This document shows positions 52,017 to 62,160 of a stretch of 64,000 nucleotides of DNA, piece by piece (position 1 is the stretch's first letter; the number at the start of each line of letters is the position of its first letter). A program made the position numbers and the translations under genes. Source of the stretch: Ciona savignyi. Taxonomy: Eukaryota > Chordata > Ascidiacea > Phlebobranchia > Cionidae. A model generated the notes under the pieces. It worked only from the letters and a program-made list of their open reading frames with translations, did no database searches and was not told the origin of the DNA. Location: contig CH002711.1 in the NCBI GenBank assembly GCA_000149265.1, positions 1,376,900 through 1,440,899 on the forward strand, in the 5' to 3' direction.

Positions 52017-52732
52017 TTTAAAGCAGCGGGAATATTAAGTGAAACCAATTGCGTCTAACCCTGAGTGAAAAATCAATAACAGTTAAATAATAAAACATTT
52101 GTTGCGAAGAACGGCTAACAAAGACGGTTTTTCCTATGAAGTTTAATCCCAGACTGGGTATCAAATAACGCAAAAGAATTTGTTAAAAAAGGGAAAGATT
52201 AACATAATATTGCTTTTAACTTTAGGAAAAAAGAGAAAATAAAGAACAAATGCTCCTCATTCTGTAAATTATGTGTTAATCAATTATCTTTTGGTCCTAC
52301 ATATTGGCAACGTTGTTAAATATATACCATTTACATAAAGTTGTACATGTTGGTAAGTTGTATAAAACAAAATGTTATACTCAAAGGTGCAAATTTTACT
52401 TTCGTCACCTATAACTTCAATGCCTGAATTACAAAAATTGAAAAATTTACATTGCAAAAGGCAAAAGCAAAGTATTATCTATATTAAAACAAGACAAACA
52501 TGAAGAAAATCTCTTGCAGCAAAAAAATTAATAAACGACTCCATAACATTAATTCCGAACTAAATATTGTGTTTCTGTATAAAAAAAAATTCAAAAAACC
52601 TGCACCACGACATTATGTAAAATACGAAAAGTTGTGCTTTATATTGCTCTATAGCCAATTGGGCCAATTAGACCACTTTTTGACGCAAATAAGTGTCCTG
52701 CACTTATAAAATTCATGTGTATTCCATTACAG
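52017..52732. other. AP3B upstream region and ERGIC2 3' flank
   Basis: About 700 bp between the AP3B ATG and the ERGIC2 stop, both on the minus strand, so it should hold the ERGIC2 poly(A) region and the AP3B promoter. No clear TATA box or exon seen; the ORF at 52,500-52,709 is AT-rich and unconvincing. Confidence 0.5.
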
Positions 52733-55124
52733 CTAACTGTCGACTAGATTTATGGTTTGAAAAGTTGAGTTTGGTGCCGGAACTTCTTTCAGACTGGTTG
52801 ATTGGACAGGTTTTGATTCTGCTTCTAGTTTTGGTCTATCAGCACTTGAAGTTTTTGCAGGTTTTTCCTGTTTCGCGCTTGGCAAGCAGCCTATCAGAGC
52901 GTTTAAAACATGAGAAGTTGCAAATATGCCACCAGCTATAGAGCACAGTCTCACAAGGAATTTATAAAACGGCATTTTTTGTTCGGTGATCACAACCGAT
53001 AGCGGTGAAAAGTCATATTTGAAGAAAACGCCTGGTTGACCGTGACTGCCAGAAGTATGATCAAGCTTGCGAGACTGTTCGGATACGGAGAACTGAAAAG
53101 TGTCAGTCTTGATACGGCGGGAATTAATCTTGGTGGCAACAATGTCCAAATAATATTGGAAAGTGTAACCTGCAAAACAAAATCAAGGTATCAATTTTGA
53201 ACTTGAAAATTTGGTAAGCTTGTTAGTGTGATTGTATTTTTAAATCAAGGCAGGGTGAATTATTCCTGACACTCTGCAAGGTGAATTGCTCACCAAATAC
53301 CTTCACAATTTCATTTACAAAAAGTAGGGTTGTGCAGTTGAGCTTCAGTTAGGAATAACTGGTTAATAAGATATGGTTTTAAATCCGATGTTTGGGTGTC
53401 ATTGGAGCAAGGTTACACTGTTGAATTTTGGCCACATGGCACGTCTGCTAAACTTACTCTCAGTATTAGCTATTCTCTCGTCACCATCTAGTGCATTGAT
53501 AAAACCAGTGTTCATATTTCCAAATGATAAGTGGTCAATTCTGTGCGAGAAATTATATGGAATCGGAGAAAACATCAATGACATATGTGCGTGCCCGCCA
53601 AATATTTGAACTGGCTTCCCAGCTACTATGTGGAAGTTCCCAGCAACTTTATTCAAAGGCAAGTTTCCATAAAACCTGTAAAGTTTGAGTTTTTCTTTAA
53701 CTTTAATGGTACAAATAAAGTTAATAGATAAACAATACAATACCCGTGTATAAATAAATACAGACATTTTTTGATGAGTCAAGACACATTTTGACTGTAA
53801 TTATATAATTCCAACATTCGGTTTACATATTTAAAATTACTTTTAAAGGGCAAGCTCTGCCGTTGTATATTGGGTGATAAAAATGTTTACAAATTTCTAT
53901 TAATATTACAATATAGGCCAACATTCGAAAGTCAGGAGTTTGGTTGATGACTTACCTACAAGCATCTGCTTTTCCTTTCACAACATCCATTTTCCTATTT
54001 TGAAATAAGTTATTCCCGATTGTAACCACTTTTCAGCGACATTTCTGCTCATTTTTCTTTCCATTTTCCGGTGTCAACAATTGTTCTTTCACCCGCAATA
54101 ATGCTTCCCTGTGGGCAACGTCCCTTTCGCTAAGCGCAAAATTGGTCATTTGTTCGTGAACCTCCTGGAATTATATCACATTTTAACAAACACAGCAACA
54201 GAGTTGTTTCCGAGTGCAGAAAAGAAATAAAACATACTTCAGTACAACATAATCTATCAAAGCAGAAACTGACTAAAAACATAAAAATGCCCAAATGCAC
54301 AACTTACCAGCTATTAATTCGGTTTGGATTTTACAATCTTTTACCAGAAAGATAAAGCTTTATTTAAGTGAGCTATTCGATGGGAGATGCAAGAATAAAA
54401 ACAGAATATTTTTAAAAAAATGATCACATATCATCAAATAACCACCAAGTTGGTAATTACATTAATAGCTTAATATCCCCTGTCCATATAGAAGTACCGT
54501 GCCAAATACTGAAGCTAATTACAATTTCATTAAAAAAAAGTGATTTACATTTTGAAACACGATTGCTTGACCAGTCACGTCTAGTACATCAGCACCAATC
54601 AAGCTGCAAGGGGTGGCTACAGTGATGTCAAAATTCAGCCAAACTTTTGTATCAAAGTCGACATCCACCTCGTAATCATACCGGAACCTAGGACAATATG
54701 TTACTGGTTGATTTGAATATAATGTTACTGTATTGTATTGGCATAATTTATCCAGATTTCTGCTCTACAGTCTGGTTTTATTTTTAAAAGCCAAATGTGG
54801 AAAAAAAAGCAACGTAACACTACTAATAATGTGTAATGCAATGTGAATATAACAGTGATAATGCACTGGATAATGCTATGTTATCCAATTGCCAATATAC
54901 GAATATACATACGTGACAAATATATTTAGAAAAAAACCTTACGTGCTGTTAAAGTAATAAACAATCTCCGAAAAAACTAAGAAGAGAATTAGAGCTGCGG
55001 TCATCAACGTGATAGTTCCACCTCTAGTACTAGTTTCTATACATAGTTCGGGGACTTTGGGAAACGCATCTAAGCTTTTAACATTTGATAACGTTTTTAC
55101 AGACGGTCCACGATAACGGAGCAT
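52733..55124 (-). CDS. ERGIC2: ERGIC2, ER-Golgi intermediate compartment protein 2, with one in-frame TGA
   Basis: Exons in transcript order: 54943-55124, 54549-54687, 53956-54164, 53458-53675, 52733-53169; 394 codons before the stop, against about 377 in human. ERGIC2 cycles between ER and Golgi as a two-pass membrane protein with a large lumenal domain. Visible: KSLDAFPKVPE followed by a first membrane segment (GGTITLMTAALILFLVFSEI), lumenal NFDITVA, KVAGNFHI, GGHAHM and YNFSHRIDHLSFG, then FKYDFSPL, MPFYKFLVRLCSIAGGIF and the second membrane segment. Exon 3 keeps frame and phase throughout but contains TGA at 54033-54035, between EQKCR and KVVTIGNNLF; no splice choice that I found removes it in frame. 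It could be a sequencing error, a null allele or a stop polymorphism. Family identity is firm. Confidence 0.9.
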
Positions 55125-56049
55125 CGTAAAAGTTCCAATTTAACTCGCAATATCGATTGATCAATACAGAAACCTACATACCAGCTGGACATCACAACAC
55201 ACACACGTACTACGGGCGATTGCGTCATCTAGCGACTATACATTTTGATTAACAAAATTTTAGACCCCAAACAAAACCGTTATCTTATGAACAGATACGA
55301 CTTTATTGAGGGTGGAATTAAAATGGAAGACATATTTTTATCACATATAACACACAGTTAGCTCTGTTCAACGCGCTTTAAGATACTTTTTAGAGCATAG
55401 TCGTATTATAACGTACTAGCTCTGTCGTCCTACTGTGAACATGTGTAGGATAGGAGAATAGGATTTTTATGTTTATCCCTGTGAATGGGAAAACAAAAGG
55501 GACGTTCACACATGGGTAACCGTCAAATTACCTTACGTTAACAGTCGGGTTAATAGAGTAAACTCAAAATCCGCCGAATTCTATTTAGGTGATGTTGGAT
55601 TTGTGTGCGAAGTACTTAGCCGGACGTTGCTTAAAGCCACCAGTAATAGGTCTTAAAATTTAAAACACTAGGAACTTATTGAATATACAGATTACATAAA
55701 TGCGGTAACCCGTATCTGATGATTGCCCGTGTTACACCGCCCCTCCCCGGATTTTCACACAACGCATTGTTGCGTGACATTAGCTGGTCGTCGCCATTTT
55801 GTGTCCAAGGAAATATGTTTATTATAGAATTTGCACACTAAGCTTTTGTAAATAACACTGGTACTAGTTTTGTTTAACCGCATTACAAGCTAACCGGTAT
55901 GCAAATCTGTAAACAAATAAATTATATAAAATCATGCATAAATCAATTCTTTCGACCAAAGTCACCTGTTTAACAACCATCCTATTTCTTAGACTGAAAT
56001 TTCTGAAAGTAATAAATATTAAAGATCCACTTTTATTAAAAAAATTAAA
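55125..56049. promoter_or_regulatory. Divergent intergenic region between ERGIC2 and the THAP gene
   Basis: 925 bp between two start codons on opposite strands, so a shared or back-to-back promoter is expected. It contains a SINE-like fragment (55,447-55,650) and a short GC-richer stretch near 55,735-55,760 (accgcccctccccgg), which resembles a GC-box type promoter element. Function is inferred from geometry. Confidence 0.45.
55447..55650. repeat. SINE-like interspersed repeat fragment
   Basis: Shares taggat..aggatttttatgtttatcc, cacacatgggtaaccgtcaaatta and cagtcgggtta with the copies in AP3B's last intron and the THAP intron. It is diverged and has no clear tRNA-like head. Confidence 0.55.
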
Positions 56050-57519
56050 ATGGGTTGCTGTTCAGCTCCGAATTGTAAAAACAGAACTGAAAAAGGGTTT
56101 AAAATGTATCGCTTTCCCACCGACAGTACTCTTAAACGCATATGGTTAAGAAACTGTCGACGTGCAAACTGGATGCCCACCACAAGCAGTCGTTTGTGTC
56201 AGGTCAGATCAAGTTTTTTCTTTGGCTAGTGAACAAGGTGAAGTAGAAGTCCGAATGGAGATATAAATATATCCTATTTGTCCCCATTTTTGGTTATCAT
56301 GTAGGATTCTCCTTGTTACCCACATTTACGAAACTGGTAAAATTTAAAAATTTACAATATTGGTCCATGGGCCTTTGCTATTAAAAAAAACATGCTTACA
56401 GGCGCATTACGTTTTACAGGTACATTTCGATAATAGCCAATTTAAAACAAGACGAACAGACAGCTTAAAAAAGTTGATCTCCGGTGCCATCCCTACCATT
56501 TTCAACAAATATTCCAAACCCAAAAGACAATCCTTAAAGCGTTCTATTGACGATAAAAATTCTTGTCTCATTGGTAAGGCATAAGATAAGTAAAAGGGTT
56601 AATTGAAACCAGTTGCACGTTTGGTTGTTTTTACTTGGACAATATTAACTGAACCGGGTGATACTAAAACTGAAGAAATGTTTTAGTAAATATAGCACAC
56701 TGCAATAGCTTTGGTAATATATTGGGGGAACAAAGTAAACTGATGATGATGATAATACCCAGTTACATCGTACATATTCGTAAGGTAATCTGACATCACC
56801 ATTGTGAAAACGACCAAGGACTAAATAGATTTATGAAGAACCTATGTTCTATTTAGAATAGGATATTTATGTTTATTTCTATGAATGGAAAAACAAAAGG
56901 GGAGTTAACTCATAAATAATCGTCAGATTACCTCCTTTTGTGCCCTTTGTCAGGTTACCAGAGCTATTGCAGTATGTTGTGTACAAGTGAGAAATAAGTG
57001 TTTTTCCCACGGACACAATTACCTAATAACCAACCAGTTTTAGACCTGTAACCCTTTGACGAAAGACTAGGCACTAACCCACCAAGTTAATTCGTTGTGA
57101 TAATTGGTATTTTATTCATTATGGATCTAAAAGTCTCTATCACTGCTAAAAGTGAAGACCAATATTTTTTCTTAAGATCATGACCATCAATATAGCAAAC
57201 CAGAAAAAGAAGCAGTGACAGAGACTGAAGGTAATGAACATTCAAGTACACTGGATATAAAATATGATATAATAGCGGAACAATCGGAAACAAAGGACAC
57301 ACAGGAGGATTGTGTAAATTGTTCGGCGCTAAAGCTACAAAACATGCACTTACAGTGGGAGGTTGTATAGTCCTGTAGAAGCAATACTTGTTGCAATACA
57401 TGTTTCAGCTGGGATTTTGTTTGCAGGTCTCCATTCTCAAAGCGAAACTGGAAAATATGAGTGAAAATTTCCACAAGTTCCTTCATGTCGAAGCTCAAGT
57501 TAAAGCTCTTTCAAGATGA
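56050..57519 (+). CDS. THAP-type zinc-finger protein, 194 residues
   Basis: Exons 56050-56202, 56420-56573, 57177-57361 and 57427-57519 join in phase. The first two encode a complete THAP (C2CH) DNA-binding domain: MGCCSAPNC, FPTD, a Trp in RIW, RANWMPTTSSRLC, and CQVHF completing the C-x2-H pair, followed by GAIPTIF, the family's AVPTIF box. The third exon is acidic and Ser/Thr-rich with CVNC. The end (from SALKLQNMHLQWE into VSILKAKLENMSENFHKF) has heptad-like spacing and should form a coiled coil, as in many THAP proteins. It is small for the family but has start, stop and all key zinc ligands. A SINE sits in intron 2. THAP domains also occur in P-element-like transposases, but no transposase core is present. 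Exact orthologue unknown. Confidence 0.85.
56856..57090 (-). repeat. SINE-like repeat in THAP intron 2
   Basis: Body as in the other copies (taggatatttatgtttat, ggttaccagagctattgcag). The right end, read on the minus strand, has tggtgggttagtgcctag (A-box-like) and gggttacaggtctaaaactgg (decayed B-box), so the head is tRNA-like and the element points leftward. Confidence 0.6.
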
Positions 57520-57869
57520 AAATATCAAAAGAATACTGTTATGTGCAGGGACAACTGAAACTATGGGGGTAATTTAGGCATAAATAAATAGAATTTCATG
57601 TAACTTTAACCACCCCCAATGCACAGACGACAGGACCTTCAGAGGAAACCAGAAGATCAACGCGAACCGTTGTTGCACAAAACCCAGTCCAAGCATCAAT
57701 GAATTGTTTCCAAAAAATTTGAATGTCAAAGTGAATACCTATGAATACAAACTGTGTTTTGTTTATGTCACTGACTTTGGTATGATTTTCAATTGAGAAT
57801 ACAGGATTTCTCACATGATTCTGTATTTGGCAAAGCGACCAAAACAATTTCGCGACAATAATAAATCAA

Positions 57870-60750
57870 TTATTCCGAAGTTGTAAGAGTTTTTGGTTTC
57901 TTAGAACTACTTTCGCTTGTTTTTTTGCTTCTTTTTTGTTTTGATGCTTTGGTCAACTTCTTTTTTTCTTTCAAATTCCTCGCTTTAAGTTGCTTTCTAC
58001 TCTCAGCAGGAACGGCGTTTTCTGTATTTTCATTTACATCTAAAAACAAATTGTTATTTATATACACTCTTCATGCTTATGGTTTAACATCCTCTAATTA
58101 AGGGCGTTTAGGGCTAACAGCCAGTAACCGGGTTGTCATGAATTACCAAAATAAATTTTGATAAGACTTTTTTAAACCTTGTTTGTTCATGAATTTACGG
58201 AAATTTATTTGAAACAATTTGAAGACACATACCTTTTTTATCGACAACATTTTCCTGTTCACCAACCACATCTTTGTTCTTCTTTCTCTTTTTGCGCTTT
58301 CGTGATTTCTTGTCCAGATTCGACTGCCCCTTTTCTCGACTATAACATACAATATATTAACAAGGTTTAAAGCCCAATAATACAAATGCATGCAGATAAA
58401 ATATATCCCCGAGTGCAGCCATGGTTGCGGTGTACATTTAGTGCATGGTCATGTAACAAATTTAGGTTTGGCAGCCCTAGTTGCAACAGAACATAACAGT
58501 CTTTTGCTTTTTCTGTTTCATATGTTGCAGTAAGACATAAAACAACGATATCTCACTCAAGACTTATTATATATGCTGAATACTACGAAACAGATACTGT
58601 TTCTTACTTTAAACCCAAAGCAACGAGACTTTTCCAAGTTAACGTGGTAAGTTCTTGGGAGCGCTTTACTTCATCAACGTTCAGAAAATCTTTTAAAACT
58701 TGAACTGTCGATGTAAAATCACTTTCCGAGTCTTTCAACGTAGAAGTGCATTGGAACATCAACCTTAAGCAAGAAATTTGATTAAAATTACGACCACAGA
58801 ATACAACAACGTTTTAGTTACGAATCATTTCTTAATGGAACACACAGGTTTATCCAAGCAGAGGAAGAACACATTAACCATTGCCAGATTACTTCGAAAC
58901 CAGAACCAAAACTAACGTGCTTAAGCAGTTGCACTGTGTCAAACTTTATGGATACATTGCTATTTTTCTTAAACCCACCAGTCCGCCATGATCTCTTAAT
59001 GCTTTCTAAGGGGTTTTGCCAAACACAGGGCTGTCTAAGTTAGGAATTTGTAAACTGGGAGGCGTGAAAACTTCCCAAGAGGGGGCACAAGCAGGACATG
59101 ACACTTTGATGAAAAGCAGCTCCGAACTATAGTCAAATCTCGTTACCGCTCTGTCTTCAACAAGGCCTCAAAATAAACGACTAGTTTTCCAAAAACAGTT
59201 GCATTCTTACACTGAGCAGGATAATGGCCAAAAAAATACTGTTTTTTTGTGATTTGATTTTTGAGGCGTAAGACAAATGTCAAGAGGGTGCGACAGAAAA
59301 AAAATAGGAACCACTAGTCTAAGTGCTACCAGTACTGCTAATAAGCTTGAAATGAAGATATAAATTTGCCAAAAAATCATGTAAAAGCTCGGCAACAATA
59401 CATCTAGGCACAATAAATAGGCCAAAAAGTCCAATTTTTTCAATCTTTTATTGATAAATACGTACTTAATAATTGCCACCATGTACTTGGGCCTCCAATC
59501 GTTCTTATTCTTAATTGTATTTGACAAAACATCCGTGATCGTTGTAAAAATATCGCTGGAATATTTTGTCACAGCTTCTGGCACAGGAGTGGCTTGGTAG
59601 AATGCAGAAAGCATCTGACAAGCTTGTGTCTGAGTGAAACACAGATAAAAGTCATTTACAGATCAAATCAAAAACAGTAAAAAAATGTAACCTAATCGTA
59701 TATCAATGTCAAACAAATATGTACAGCGCAATTCGTTGCTAGCATAACTAAACGGTGGTATTTTATTGTAAGTATTTATTAAAAACAAGCCGGTTAGGCC
59801 GTTTATGAACTGAAATGTGTATGTATGCATTACAATGGTTGGTATCAGGATTTGTGTTTATATATCGAATTAATTAAACTATCAATTAATGTCTGTGAAT
59901 GGTATGACCTCACCAAGTTTGTTTATGCAGTACATCACTCACCCTTCGATATATCTGTATCCCTTCCACCATCATCTTGGTGAGTGGGGCTACGAGCTTC
60001 TGTGCATAGGAGGGATACCTTGTGATAAAATCCTGGATGACGAACGCTTGGATTCGGCTCTCTCTCTTCGTCATGAAGTCCTCCAATGCTGAGAAATAGA
60101 GATCACATACACGGTCTACGTCAACTGCACCTGAAGAACTCCTGTGGAAATAACATGAATTGAATTAAAACCGATATATTTTAACCAAAAACCAGCACTT
60201 AAGTTGTGCCAGATATGGTTGGTTAAGTTTGTGACATCTTGGGATTGATACACCTTGTACAATGTCAAATTAATCCTGCTATTTGCCAACAGAATGACTT
60301 TTCTTAAACATTAAACATCAGTGAATACACAACCAACCTAATTAAAGTAGCTAAAGATAGTATAGCAGTGTAGTCTAGTTAGCAAACAACATAATTTTAG
60401 TAAGAGGTATTAAAGATTGTAATAAAAATTCAATAAGCTGCCAAAACTAAAAACATTGGTGATTAAGTTAGTGGAGAGGGTCAAACGTCACTAACCAAAT
60501 GCAGTCACAAATGGAAGATGAATGAATAATATTACACGAGTACACAAAAACTCACGATTTATCTGTTGGCTGATTCCCGGACAAAACTCGCAAGTAGAAC
60601 AGGCAGCAGTGAGAGACCAACTGGCTGAGGAACACCCCACCGGAGGCGCTGTAGCACTTCTTCAGCGCTTTACCGATGTTGTCATGACAACGGTCTATGA
60701 CGTCCTCTTGTAACGATCGTGGGTAACCCTTCATTTTGCACAGCTTCACC
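57870..60750 (-). CDS. MYBBP1A-like nucleolar protein, C-terminal six exons
   Basis: Exons in transcript order: 60556-60750, 59943-60141, 59466-59629, 58608-58763, 58233-58339, 57870-58039 (stop at 57870-57872). Phases agree across all five introns, giving about 330 C-terminal residues. The first three exons are helical and repeat-like (RCHDNIGKALKKCYSASGGV, SALEDFMTKRESRIQ, VIQDFITRYPSYAQKLVAPL), followed by very basic runs (KKSRKRKKRKKNK, KEKKKLTKASKQKRSKK). An ARM/HEAT-like body with a basic nucleolar tail fits the MYBBP1A / DNA polymerase phi family in ribosome biogenesis, but this rests on memory of the family. A splice acceptor at 60,751-60,753 demands upstream exons, and I find none before 62,161. 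They may lie beyond the window, past the ankyrin gene, or be lost to misassembly. It converges with the THAP gene 350 bp away. Confidence 0.55.
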
Positions 60751-61281
60751 CTGTAAAATATTTAAAGAATTCGATTTAATTCACCGTAGTCTACATTTTT
60801 GGCTTATTCAACCCTATTTACCAAGTTGCTTTTCTAAAATTACTGGTTATAGTTTCTGATCAGCTTATTGTTGCCAGATTGTTCTGGTTAAAATATGGGG
60901 TGAGCATTGCTATTGAGGTGAGCAAGTACAGATATTTGAGGATGTTCACTCTTGGTGTAATCTCATTTCTTGTAGTAGGTTTTGTGCAATAATGAAACTA
61001 CATAAAAAACAATAATTAATTTTATACACAGAATACAGTGTGGGCAGCTTGTATACAGTGTAGGCTGCCAAAATTAAATGAAACAGTCCAGGCGCCACAA
61101 GACTTCTATAAACTTGTTAAATGAAAATTTAGAAAAAGGTATAATGGAATGTTGCTAGTCATTTGATGCTAATGTTAAGTAGCAAGCAGGCGTGTTACTC
61201 ACTTGCTTATAGCAACAAACCAGTTAATAGAATCAAAATTTCTTCATACAATTTCAGGCTTAGTGACTGTGGAAATCTTTA

Positions 61282-61709
61282 ATATGCTGGCTCCATTCAG
61301 AACCATTGTCCATGGAGCAATTAACCCGGTTAGAGCCATAAAACACACAGGGAACAGTGGCAGCACATTAACAAACACAACAAAGGCCAGATTGATTGCC
61401 ATGGAATTTTATTTTGAGATTACTAAAAATAGCAGCCGTATATAGCCTGGACAGATTCTTAAGAGGTTAGTAGTTGCACATAACTTCATCAGGGCATGTC
61501 GTAAACCTGAATATAAAGTTTTCTAATCTAAACAAATAGCTAATAAATTGCTGTTTAAACAGAAGGAGGTTCTGATATGGAGTGATCGATTTGAAAGGAA
61601 TGTGCAGGCATTTGGAAATATGTGGTGCTGGACCAACAGGGAAACGTTACTGGAAATTAATCTACAGAAGCAAAAGATAAGAAGAGTGAAGCAATTGCTA
61701 AGCAGAGGT
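61282..61709 (+). CDS. Possible small plus-strand gene (weak)
   Basis: Two open segments. The first begins with an ATG at 61282 (MLAPFRTIVHGAINPVRAIK), reminiscent of a mitochondrial presequence, and stays open to 61445. The second, 61563-61707, follows a ttaaacag acceptor and reads KEVLIWSDRFERNVQAFGNM, then a basic helical end QKQKIRRVKQLLSR, followed by Gly-stop if unspliced. Joining them in phase needs a donor at c|gtatat (about 61,437) and an 8-nt micro-exon ggcatgtc between cag and gtaaac near 61,493-61,500, which works but is speculative. I do not recognise the protein. Confidence 0.25.
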
Positions 61710-61994
61710 TAGAGTTACATACTACCACTCCTAACCGTTATCTATAATAATTCTAAATTTAATTTTTATTTATAAAAAAGGAACATTTTATATTTTGTTT
61801 TTATATAGTTATTTAATGCATTTTTAAAAATAGTGTCTACCTTTTAGTTTGGAATGACTTAACAACGATAATAATTTGGAATTTAGGGTTTTGTCATTAG
61901 TGTTAAAGCCAAAATTATATCACACACCCATATACAAATAGATATATATAAATAGAAGGCCAATATTATGTTATAAAAATTATAACTTGTACTA

Positions 61995-62020
61995 CATATA
62001 TATATATATATATATATATA
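61995..62020. repeat. TA dinucleotide microsatellite
   Basis: Uninterrupted (ta)n of about 24 bases. Confidence 0.9.
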
Positions 62021-62160
62021 GATAATACATCTGTTGCAAATTTCAATCCACCCAAATTTACCTTTAACATATATTAGGATATAAATTTACTTAAACCTTT
62101 CTTCAACAAAACAACAATTCAACATTGCTGTTGATATACTTCAATTAAATTAAATCGGCC

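Larger units (their letters stand above)
60751..62160. other. Region between the MYBBP1A-like exons and the ankyrin gene
   Basis: 1.4 kb that should contain the 5' part of the minus-strand gene but shows no matching minus-strand exon. It holds a weak plus-strand coding candidate (61,282-61,709) and a TA microsatellite. Confidence 0.5.

Noticed and set aside
54033-54035. Selenocysteine at the ERGIC2 TGA
   Set aside because: ERGIC2 is not a known selenoprotein family and the residue is in a poorly conserved region; error or polymorphism is simpler.
59207-59614. 135-residue minus-strand ORF
   Set aside because: Only its beginning (59466-59614) is coding, as part of a MYBBP1A-like exon; the rest runs past the gtacgt donor into intron.
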